A stretch of 15,735 nucleotides of DNA, taken from positions 1 to 15,735 of the forward strand of contig CALZIH010000056.1 in the NCBI GenBank assembly GCA_945787305.1, given 5' to 3'. The notes beneath the pieces were generated by a model that searched no databases, was not told the DNA's origin, and saw only the letters and a program-made list of their open reading frames with translations. A program made the position numbers and the translations under genes. Source of the DNA: an uncultured Desulfobulbaceae bacterium (GTDB lineage Bacteria > Desulfobacterota > Desulfobulbia > Desulfobulbales > Desulfobulbaceae). Below are positions 7,329 through 14,065 of this stretch, in pieces (position 1 is the first letter of the stretch; each line of letters opens with the position of its first letter).

Positions 7329-7350
7329 AGGGGCGGAAAAAAAATCTCCG
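7329..7350 (-). terminator. Weak hairpin between ilvE and groES
   Basis: On the minus strand GGGCGGA pairs with TCCGCCC around an A/T-rich loop containing eight T. The T-run lies in the loop and the tail after the stem is not T-rich, so termination of ilvE transcription here is only a possibility. Confidence 0.3.
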
Positions 7351-7403
7351 CCCAATACACTGAAAAAAAAGGAAAAATTAAAGTAAGAAAAAAAAAGATT
7401 ATC

Positions 7404-8489
7404 TTAGGCTACTCTAACCATCCAGTTGTGGGGGTCTTCCTGTTCTCCAAACTGAATAGCCTGCAACTCGTCAAAAAGGCGTTGTGCAATCGGCCCGGTG
7501 CTGCCCCCATTAACTAAAACCGACTTTCCTTTATAATTGAGTTCTCCAAGGGGAGAAATAACCGCAGCAGTGCCGCTGCTGAAAACCTCCTGCAAGCTAC
7601 CGTCTTCAGCAGCCGCAATCACCTCATCGATACTCAGCATGCGTTCATTTACCTGCAGGCCCCAATCTCTTGCCAGCTGCAGAACAGAATCTCTGGTAAT
7701 TCCAGGCAGAATGGTTCCACCAAGGGGCGGGGTCGTCAACTCGCCATTTATAACAAAAAAGGCGTTCGAGGTGCCGACTTCCTCTATATATTTATGCTCC
7801 AGCGCATCAAGCCACAAGACTTGGCTAAATCCCTTTTGCTGTGCCTCCGTCAGTGCCTTGACGCTGGCGGCGTAATTTCCCGCTGTTTTTGCCTCCCCTA
7901 CGCCACCGGGGACAGCCCGGACATAGGTATCTTCCACATAAATCTTGACCGGGTTAAATCCTTCGGCATAGTAGGCGCCGACCGGGCTTGCGAGAATAAA
8001 AAAGATATATTCCTGCGAGGGGCGCAGGCCCAGCGCCGGTTCAGTGGCAATCATGGTCGGCCGCAAATAGAGCGTCGCCCCCGGGGCAGTAGGTATCCAT
8101 TCGCGATCAAGGTAGACCAGGGCCTTAATGGCCTGCAGCATGCGGTCAACAGGAAGCCGAGGCATGCACATCCTGACTGCGGATTTATTCATTCGTTCTA
8201 AATTACTTTCCGGACGGAACAGAAGAGTCTCTCCACCTTTGCTACGGTACGCCTTCATCCCTTCAAAAATCGCCTGACCATAGTGGAAGACCATTGCTGC
8301 AGGGTCAATGGCAAAATCTTGATAGGGGTGGATTTTTGCATCATACCAGCCCCGCTCACGACTCCAGTGCATGACAAACATATGGTCCGTAAAATACTGA
8401 CCAAAACCAAGCGACTGCTGATCAGGTTTTTCTTTAAGCTGTTCAGGTGCCAATTTATGCACTGTTATTTCAAGATCCGTAGTCAACAT
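7404..8489 (-). CDS. ilvE: Branched-chain amino acid aminotransferase (class II BCAT)
   Basis: PLP-dependent enzyme that transfers the amino group between glutamate and the keto acids of Leu, Ile and Val, the last step of their synthesis and the first of their breakdown. The 361 residues match the longer BCAT class. HYGQAIFEGMKAYR (from residue 69) is the substrate-side motif, and GGVGEAKTAGNYAAS carries the PLP Schiff-base lysine K201. The EEVGTSNAFFV and SSGTAAVISP segments bind the cofactor phosphate. The ATG at 8489 has AGGAAGGA close upstream. It is a single gene, divergent from the PerM-family gene and upstream of groES on the same strand, with no sign of an ilv operon here. Confidence 0.96.
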   Translation of the reverse strand: MLTTDLEITVHKLAPEQLKEKPDQQSLGFGQYFTDHMFVMHWSRERGWYDAKIHPYQDFAIDPAAMVFHYGQAIFEGMKAYRSKGGETLLFRPESNLERMNKSAVRMCMPRLPVDRMLQAIKALVYLDREWIPTAPGATLYLRPTMIATEPALGLRPSQEYIFFILASPVGAYYAEGFNPVKIYVEDTYVRAVPGGVGEAKTAGNYAASVKALTEAQQKGFSQVLWLDALEHKYIEEVGTSNAFFVINGELTTPPLGGTILPGITRDSVLQLARDWGLQVNERMLSIDEVIAAAEDGSLQEVFSSGTAAVISPLGELNYKGKSVLVNGGSTGPIAQRLFDELQAIQFGEQEDPHNWMVRVA

Positions 8490-8801
8490 AATCCTTCCTA
8501 CCCGTTATTCTCTGCGATAAATCTAAGGCCCTGACCTTCAAGATAGCGAAAAATATGCTCAGGGATACATCACGCAATTCTATTTATTTTAAGGCTACCT
8601 TTAAGTTAACTGATTGTCATCCTTGCTCAAAAGAGTGGAAAATTCAAGGGATTGCTCCAGTTTACAAAAAGTATCAAACCAACAGCTGATCATCGTAATT
8701 ATTTTCTGTTTGCATAAGAGGCCAGACATATAGTTTATGTTTAATTTTTTGCCCAAGCAGGTACAATACGGGCAAAATGGAATTCAACACAAGAGATGTA
8801 C
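8490..8801. other. Divergent intergenic region between ilvE and the PerM-family gene
   Basis: It must hold both promoters. For the plus-strand gene a good -10 TACAAT is seen at 8762-8767, but no clear -35 box. For ilvE, TTGAAG followed by TATCGC on the minus strand near 8515-8545 is a weak candidate. I see no further gene, repeat or riboswitch. Confidence 0.4.
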
Positions 8802-9977
8802 ATGTCAGCAGATAAGCCAGAAAAAAAGGATAAACAGTTCGCAAACCAGAGCCAACCGGTTTCGGATACTGTCAACAGTATGCTGACAGCTCTGCAGGCA
8901 AAATATTTCCTTATGCTCTTCCTGCTCGTCACACTGCTCTTGGCTTCGGTGCTCTGGCCCTTCTGGCAACTGCTTATCCTGGCCTTTCTCCTGGCAGGAA
9001 TCTTCCGTCCTGTTCACCTCTGGCTCTGCAAGTGGGTTTCGCCGTGGATGGCGTCCTCCCTCACCTGCGCCCTTATCGTCCTTATCGTCTTTGTCCCGCT
9101 GACCTTTTGTATCGGGGCCCTTTCCTCAGAGGCCCTCAACCTTTTTAACTGGAGCCGAGACAGCAACCTGCTGGTCAAACTTCAACAATCCTTACAGAAT
9201 AATACATTGGCCGGACGGGCACAAGAGCTACTCGCTGGTTTCGGCATAAATTTTGAGCCCTCTGACGTTACCCGTTTGATTTCCGACCTGAGTAAAACCG
9301 CCGGCCTGTTTATTTACAACAAGGCCTCGGGTTGGGCTGCCAACATCATGAATTTTGTCTTCCAGTTCTTTATTCTGATCATGGTGATTTTTTTCCTGCT
9401 GATCGAGCTCGACCGGCTCATCGAATTCCTCATTCGACTCTCCCCGCTACCACCGGAACAGGATCAGTTGCTCATGAAAAAATTCATGGAGATTTCAGGC
9501 GTTATCCTGGTCGGCAACGGAATAAGCGGGGTGTTTCAAGGGATACTGGGTGGACTGTTTTTCACCGTGCTGGGTTTGAACTCGCCGGTGCTCTGGGGAA
9601 GCGTCATGGCGGTGCTGGCCTTTTTACCCATCTTCGGTATCGGCGGCATCCTTGTTCCCACCGCCGCCATTCTTTTTATCAACGGCCATTCAGCTCAGGC
9701 CATCATGACACTGTTGTTTTATTTTTTCCTGGCCTTTTCTGTGGAATACCTGTTGAAACCGAAATTTGTCGGCAGCCAGGTCAAGATGCACACTATCCTG
9801 GTATTACTCGCTATTCTTGGCGGCATGAGCCTGTTTGGCATCCTGGGCATCATCTACGGGCCACTCATTGTAACCGCTTTTCTCACCCTATCGGATATTT
9901 ATCTCAAGGAATACAAGCCAACCATTGACAATGGCAGTGGCAACCAATACCTCAACCAACCCGTAACTAAAGAGTAA
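8802..9977 (+). CDS. AI-2E/PerM-family membrane transport protein
   Basis: A 391-residue integral membrane protein of the AI-2E transporter family (PF01594; E. coli relatives TqsA, YdiK and PerM). After a charged N-terminus of about 35 residues come paired hydrophobic helices (about 38-80), a further helix, a soluble middle region rich in polar residues (about 105-165), and five or so C-terminal helices. The block GILGIIYGPLIVTA near the end is a conserved family signature. ATG at 8802 was chosen over ATG at 8796 because AAGAG lies six bases before 8802 but touches 8796. The substrate cannot be told: members export AI-2, act in ion homeostasis or are unknown. It stands alone, convergent with hgcB. 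Confidence 0.9.
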   Translation: MSADKPEKKDKQFANQSQPVSDTVNSMLTALQAKYFLMLFLLVTLLLASVLWPFWQLLILAFLLAGIFRPVHLWLCKWVSPWMASSLTCALIVLIVFVPLTFCIGALSSEALNLFNWSRDSNLLVKLQQSLQNNTLAGRAQELLAGFGINFEPSDVTRLISDLSKTAGLFIYNKASGWAANIMNFVFQFFILIMVIFFLLIELDRLIEFLIRLSPLPPEQDQLLMKKFMEISGVILVGNGISGVFQGILGGLFFTVLGLNSPVLWGSVMAVLAFLPIFGIGGILVPTAAILFINGHSAQAIMTLLFYFFLAFSVEYLLKPKFVGSQVKMHTILVLLAILGGMSLFGILGIIYGPLIVTAFLTLSDIYLKEYKPTIDNGSGNQYLNQPVTKE

Positions 9978-10063
9978 TACCCGCCCGTACCCTTCTTCTA
10001 ATTAGGGCTTGGCACCTGACCTATCTCATGGTCGCAAACGAGGCCACCTGCAGACCTCTTTCC
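9978..10063. terminator. Convergent intergenic region with a weak hairpin
   Basis: Between the converging PerM-family gene and hgcB. GAGG (10040-10043) and CCTC (10055-10058) could form a short stem, followed on the plus strand by TTTCCTT; on the minus strand only GTTTG follows. No strong terminator is visible. Confidence 0.25.
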
Positions 10064-10351
10064 TTAGCAGCAGCCCTTTAGAACATTCCGCCCAGTAATA
10101 GTGTTAATCCAGGAACCAACAATTGCGGCAGCACATCCGACGCCGGGAGTGACGCTTATTGCGTCAACCGGGCAGTTTTTTGCGCAGGCACCGCATTCCA
10201 TGCAGGCATCAAGATCTCGAATAACAGCCTTTTTCGCCTCCATATCAAAGATGCGATGGGGACAAACTGTATTGCAGTTACCACAACCGATACAGGTTTG
10301 CTGGTCGAGCTTAAGCGTAGCCAGACTTTCTATATACCTATAATCTTGCAT
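10064..10351 (-). CDS. hgcB: Mercury methylation ferredoxin HgcB
   Basis: A 95-residue ferredoxin with two [4Fe-4S] clusters. It is thought to reduce the corrinoid of HgcA and possibly deliver Hg(II) to it during methylmercury formation. Cluster motifs are C20-x2-C23-x2-C26-x3-C30-P and C50-x2-C53-x2-C56-x3-C60-P. A further Cys, C73, and a vicinal C-terminal pair, C94-C95, are the features that separate HgcB from ordinary ferredoxins; as I recall, the numbering matches HgcB of Desulfovibrio ND132. ATG at 10351 has GAGAG six bases upstream. It starts 9 bp after the hgcA stop, so the two are cotranscribed. The assignment rests on sequence plus the adjacent HgcA. Confidence 0.96.
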   Translation of the reverse strand: MQDYRYIESLATLKLDQQTCIGCGNCNTVCPHRIFDMEAKKAVIRDLDACMECGACAKNCPVDAISVTPGVGCAAAIVGSWINTITGRNVLKGCC

Positions 10352-10360
10352 AATATTCTC

Positions 10361-11560
10361 TCAATATGAGGCCGTGAATGGTCCGACCAACCAAAGAAGG
10401 AGGGCGATGATCGTTGCTAAAACCTGGATTGGAAGCCCCCGACGCATTTCATATTCAACGCCGGTGGGCGAGGTATAAGGAGTGCAGCCGGTAAAATTCA
10501 TCGCCAAGTAGGAGCTGACCGCACTCAGCCAGAAAAAGAGGGCCGCTCCATCGTAGTACTTCATCTCCCCAAAAGTCGTGAACCAAAGAACAGCTCCGAC
10601 AGCCATGGCCGGCCACAATCCTTTTATCCAGAACTGACGTCCGGGCAGCCAGGGCAGCAATAACGGCGCCAGAATTGCTCCGCAACCAATGCCAAATAAG
10701 GTGGCATAAGCAATTGATAGCCCGCGTTGCCAAGCCATGGACAAGGAAAAAAACGTTGGGCCGATGCCGGACAACAGAAAGGCTGCAAAAGCAATAATTG
10801 CCAATGGCCACAGAAAAAGATACAGCTCTACCGGGATAAGGACCACCCGTTCCCGCATCGTGAATGTTACACTGCGCATAGCATCGCTCGCCTCGCCGTT
10901 ATTCTGAAGAAAGCTTGGCAAATCTTGCGCCTGCACGGGTCCGAACAATACTTTAAAACCACATTCCTTTTGTACCTGGTGGGCGGCAACACCCGTGGCT
11001 CCGAGCTGCGGCAGGATCAGGGTACAATCACTGACAACCTCCTGGAGTCGACTCTGTTGGACACTGTACACAACCTCTTCGGTGGAAAAGGTTCCTTTTC
11101 CGGCAGCGCACCATACATTAATGCCCCTTGTGTCCGCTACCAGAAGCCAGGCATCGATTCCGTCCAACGCAAAACGAAGGACGTCAAAAGAAAGCTTATA
11201 ATTGGCAGTCACCAGCACTGGTGCCCCCGGTCCTGGAGAACCTACCGCATACAGTCCGGGGGTGACCCGGTAATTATTTCTCGTCAGGCCGATCCTGGTG
11301 AGTATGGTTCCAATTCTATCGCCCATATTCGGTTCGGTTGCAACCTGAGGTACGGGACCGACGGGAGTAGAGATAAAATCGATGACAAAGGCATTGATGC
11401 TGTAACCTGCTCGCTCATGAATCCCCGACCGGGGTTCAGCTTTCGGCCCTCAGCAGGGAGCGTTATCCGCCGGATCCGAACACGTCACATCGCTCATTGG
11501 TTTCTGAGTGGGGAAGCCTTGAATAGGCATCAATTTATCTAGATCATCCGAATTATTCAC
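10361..11560 (-). CDS. hgcA: Mercury methylation corrinoid protein HgcA, probable selenoprotein
   Basis: Corrinoid membrane protein that transfers a methyl group to Hg(II). The cap-helix motif is N148-V-W-C151-A-A-G-K155; C151 is the expected lower cobalt ligand. About five membrane helices follow (about 239-262, 279-304, 311-328, 336-356, 376-395), with the family segment NFTGCTPYTSPTGVE between the last two. The first ATG after the TGA, at 11326 (residue 79), has no ribosome site, and conserved HgcA-like sequence (TPVGPVPQVATEPN, YSINAFVIDF) lies upstream of it. That frame has no start codon before TGA at 11450-11452. Beyond the TGA it stays open to GTG at 11560, which has GGGAGG five bases upstream and overlaps the arsR stop as GTGA. 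The result is 399 residues with C36-U37. Alternatives are a disrupted Cys codon or a sequence error. Family certain; Sec strongly supported, unproven. Confidence 0.93.
11413..11440 (-). promoter_or_regulatory. Candidate bacterial SECIS hairpin in hgcA
   Basis: On the mRNA, CCCC-GGUC-GGGG forms the top stem and loop (11423-11434). Below it GAA pairs with UUC past one bulged A, and then GCU pairs with AGC across an asymmetric internal loop. The loop starts 20 nt after the UGA (11450-11452), within the range for SelB-dependent SECIS elements. The loop GGUC also occurs in the apical loop of the E. coli fdhF SECIS. Confidence 0.75.
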
Positions 11561-11871
11561 AGTGGCCTCCCGTTAAGTGAAGATTCGCCGATCAGGTCAG
11601 CGACTGTTGCACCCAAAGCAAGCAAAACCTTCTTATCGACACAGTAGCAGGTCTTCTGCCCCTCCAGTTCACCCATAATCAACTTTGCCTGTTTGAGAAT
11701 TTTCAGGTGTTGACTGACGGTGGATTGGGCCAGCGGCATGACCTCGACAATGCGACCGCAGATGCATCGCTCTTCCCTGATCAATTGTTTGAGAATGCTG
11801 ATTCTGGCCGGATGAGACAAGGCCTTGCAGATGCTAGCCAGCTGCTGCTCATTCAAATATGGATCATTCAT
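11557..11871 (-). CDS. ArsR-family metal/metalloid-responsive repressor
   Basis: A 104-residue winged-helix regulator, first gene of the operon with hgcA and hgcB. The recognition region PLAQSTVSQHLKILKQAKL (46-64) is typical ArsR. Just before it is C36-x-C38 in ERCICGR, the place of the thiol metal/metalloid site of classical ArsR proteins; a second pair, C75-x-C77, lies in the wing. This suggests a thiol-liganded effector such as As(III), Hg(II) or another soft metal, but the sequence cannot tell which. The ATG at 11871 has GGAG five bases upstream. Its stop overlaps the hgcA GTG, so translation of the two is probably coupled. A dyad over its own promoter suggests autorepression of the whole operon. 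Confidence 0.93.
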   Translation of the reverse strand: MNDPYLNEQQLASICKALSHPARISILKQLIREERCICGRIVEVMPLAQSTVSQHLKILKQAKLIMGELEGQKTCYCVDKKVLLALGATVADLIGESSLNGRPL

Positions 11872-11897
11872 GGGTTCTCCGAAGCACTCTATTAATC

Positions 11898-11934
11898 GTT
11901 AATCGACGATACACGATTAACAGGCTGCTGGCAA
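11898..11934 (-). promoter_or_regulatory. arsR-hgcAB promoter with overlapping operator dyad
   Basis: On the minus strand -35 TTGCCA (11929-11934), a 17-nt spacer and -10 TATCGT (11906-11911). A perfect 8-bp dyad, GTTAATCG (11898-11905) and CGATTAAC (11914-11921) with an 8-nt centre, straddles the -10. A third half-site, ATTAATCG, follows at 11891-11898. This is the usual placement for an ArsR-type operator. Confidence 0.7.
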
Positions 11935-11972
11935 ATAAATAATGAGCACAAAAATTCAACCTACTCATTTTA

Positions 11973-12749
11973 TTAATTCAGTAACGAGCAGCACATGCGA
12001 ATCGCAGCCAGCACTATGACTACGGCAAGTATTCGTCTCAATTTCAGAATGGGTACGTGGGGGCTGATTCTCCCGCCAAGAGATGCAGCAGGAATAACAG
12101 TCAATACAATGGGAATTGTCAGGAGCCATTCAATTTGACCTGTCACAGCCTTACCGATGAAACCTGCAAGAGAGGAAAGAAAAACTATTGCTAAATTGCT
12201 GCCTATTGCAATTCTCGTTGGAATTTGAACATAAGAGGTCATCAACGGAATCAATATAAATGATCCCCCTTGTCCTACAAGTCCTCCGAGTAAACCGACA
12301 CCGGATGCTGCCGTCACAGCTCTAAAACGGCTAAATTGCATAACTTCGACATCCGGTTTTTCGCTATCCTTTTTCACCGGCACCAACATAAGAAATGACG
12401 CCGCAAAAGCCATAGAGGCAAAAACGAAAAGGAGAAAATTACTTGAAACTAACCGTGCTCCGGCACCGCCCGCTAATGCTGCCAGAAAAATAGCGCTCCC
12501 CATGTATAAAGACAATCTGCTTGAGACAAAATGAAATTTATTATGGGTCAGAGAACCGGCAAGACATCCTAAGAGTCCCTGGACAATGGTCAACCCTGCC
12601 ACTGTTTGCATGACAAAGGGTTCAACCCCAAAAAGGGGTGGAACGTAGAGCAGGAGAGGCGCCATGACAATGCCCCCTCCAATACCAAGCAAACCTGAAA
12701 GAAATCCACTGATTAATCCCAAGGTTCCAATTAACAGGTAGACCTCCAT
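11973..12749 (-). CDS. TSUP (TauE/SafE) family membrane transporter
   Basis: A 258-residue inner-membrane protein of the sulfite exporter TauE/SafE family (DUF81). It has two related halves, each opening with a Gly-rich helix: GFLSGLLGIGGGIVMAPLLL near residue 15 and GLLGGLVGQGGSFILIPLM near 153, separated by a polar stretch (KKDSEKPDVE). Seven to eight membrane helices are expected. The family moves sulfur oxyanions and organosulfonates. Here the ATG follows the selD stop by five bases, so it is cotranscribed with selD, and a selenium oxyanion or related substrate is a reasonable inference rather than a demonstrated role. It is separated from arsR by about 100 bp that contain the arsR promoter. 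Confidence 0.9.
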   Translation of the reverse strand: MEVYLLIGTLGLISGFLSGLLGIGGGIVMAPLLLYVPPLFGVEPFVMQTVAGLTIVQGLLGCLAGSLTHNKFHFVSSRLSLYMGSAIFLAALAGGAGARLVSSNFLLFVFASMAFAASFLMLVPVKKDSEKPDVEVMQFSRFRAVTAASGVGLLGGLVGQGGSFILIPLMTSYVQIPTRIAIGSNLAIVFLSSLAGFIGKAVTGQIEWLLTIPIVLTVIPAASLGGRISPHVPILKLRRILAVVIVLAAIRMCCSLLN

Positions 12750-12754
12750 CGGCC

Positions 12755-13807
12755 TTATTCAACGACTACCCCTACAGGTTCATCGACAACTTCGCCAATC
12801 TTTACCGCTGCGGTCACGCCAGTGTTATGAAGAGCCCTTAAAAGATCATCAGCCTCAGCATTTGGAACTGCAAGAACGAGCCCCCCTGAAGTTTGAGGGT
12901 CGTAAAGTAGTTCTTCTTCTGCAGTGTCCAGAGAAACACTTAATTCAAAATTATGCTTAGCGACCATGGCTCGATTGGCCTTATTACTGCCGGTTGACTC
13001 CCCTTTTTTGTACATGTCCTTGGCATAAGGGTAAAAAGGAAGTTGATTGTACTTGATAACAACCTTTGCGTCGCAGCCATGAGCCACCTCAATTAAATGT
13101 CCGAGGATCCCAAAACCGGTGACATCAGTGCATGCATGGAGGTCGAATTGAAGTGCCGCTTCCATAGCGGCACCGTTTAACGCCGCAAGAGAAGGCAGAA
13201 TTTCGCGTTCCAGATCTTTGTACATCAGCTTTCCTGAACGAGCTGCATTAAACAGGACCCCTGAGCCAAGCGGTTTTGTTAAGATCAAGGCATCACCAGG
13301 CCGGGAACCGGCATTAGTGATAACCCGATCAGGGTGCACCGTTCCATTAACGCAGAGGCCATACTTTGGTTCTTCATCATCAACGGTATGCCCCCCAACG
13401 AGACAAGCCCCGGCCTCGACCACTTTATCATGACCGCCGCGCAAGATGTCTTTCAACATCCCCATATCTAGCTGTTTAGAAGGAAACATAACCACATTCA
13501 ACGCAGTCAACGGTTTGCCGCCCATCGAATATACATCGGAAATTGAATTGGCAGCGGATATCTGGCCAAACCAATATGGATCATCAACCGGCGGGGTTAT
13601 GAAATCGACCGTATTGATCATGGCTATCTCGTCGCTGAGGCGATATACAGCGGCGTCATCAGCAGTTTCAATTCCAACCAACAAATTAGGATCAGATGGC
13701 GGAGTTAAGCCCTCAAGCGCGTCCGACAGATCCGTCGGACCAATTTTGGCAGCTCAACCACAGGTACGAGCCAACCCTGTCAGGGTTTTCTTTTTAAAAA
13801 TTTGCAT
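12755..13807 (-). CDS. selD: Selenophosphate synthase SelD, selenocysteine-containing
   Basis: Makes selenophosphate from selenide and ATP, the selenium donor for Sec-tRNA and for selenouridine in tRNA. The start is ATG at 13807 with AGGGGG upstream; the protein has 350 residues if TGA at 13754-13756 is read as Sec18. The context TCGUAAK (C16, U18, K21) is the known active-site loop, where the E. coli enzyme has Cys17 and Lys20. Further hallmarks are IGPTDLSDAL after the loop, the Mg/ATP motif ETADDAAVY (D50, D51), DVTGFGILGHLIE and DPQTSGGLVLAV. A gene call that ignores Sec would start internally, at about residue 42 or later, and lose the catalytic loop. First gene of an operon with the TSUP transporter, divergent from a LysR regulator. 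Sec at this position is common in anaerobes. Confidence 0.98.
13721..13740 (-). promoter_or_regulatory. Bacterial SECIS hairpin in selD
   Basis: On the mRNA GUCCGAC and GUCGGAC form a perfect 7-bp stem around loop GGAUCU, which starts with G. The loop begins 21 nt after the UGA codon, as expected for SelB-dependent decoding and almost the same spacing as in hgcA. Confidence 0.88.
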
Positions 13808-13864
13808 AACGCCCCCTGTTATAATTATTAAGTATGGATAATGACAAACCCATCAGATACCCTT

Positions 13865-13898
13865 ATATTAAGAAGGTAGAGGAATTTGTCAAGACAAA
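13865..13898 (-). promoter_or_regulatory. Candidate selD promoter with palindrome over the -35 box
   Basis: On the minus strand a perfect -35 TTGACA (13887-13892) with a possible -10 about 16-19 nt downstream (TAATAT or TATAAG). The -35 sits in a 6-2-6 palindrome TTTGTC-TT-GACAAA (13885-13898), which could be bound by the divergent LysR regulator. A second possible pair, TTGTCA and TATAAC (spacer 18), lies so close to the ATG that its leader would be too short. Confidence 0.45.
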
Positions 13899-14065
13899 CT
13901 ACTTTAGATGCTTTTAGATTACCCACAGCAAGGGTTCCAATGGGTCAGGAGGGAAGAGATATTTTTTGAACGCTGATCAATGGTTATGCTTTTTTTAAAC
14001 GAGGAAAGTCGTTATTCTTCCAGAACTCACTGCTTCAAATTCAATCAAGCATCAGGGGTGAAGCC

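Noticed and set aside
7204..7386. Small plus-strand open frame between groES and ilvE
   Set aside because: No ribosome site; it overlaps the groES promoter palindrome and ends in low-complexity Lys codons from an A-rich stretch.
10361..11326. HgcA as a 321-residue protein starting at ATG 11326
   Set aside because: No ribosome-binding site precedes this ATG, and family-like sequence continues upstream in the same frame; the start would also remove the part just before the corrinoid domain.
11450..11452. hgcA as a pseudogene interrupted by a nonsense TGA
   Set aside because: The frame on both sides is intact, the TGA follows Cys, a SECIS-like hairpin is correctly placed, and selD in the same window shows the host decodes UGA as Sec. 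It stays the main alternative until tested.
10727..11542. Plus-strand open frame opposite hgcA
   Set aside because: Shadow of hgcA on the other strand; no recognisable protein features.
12755..13684. SelD starting internally at TTG 13684
   Set aside because: This is an artefact of reading the Sec TGA as stop. The catalytic loop TCGUAAK and a good ATG with a ribosome site lie upstream.
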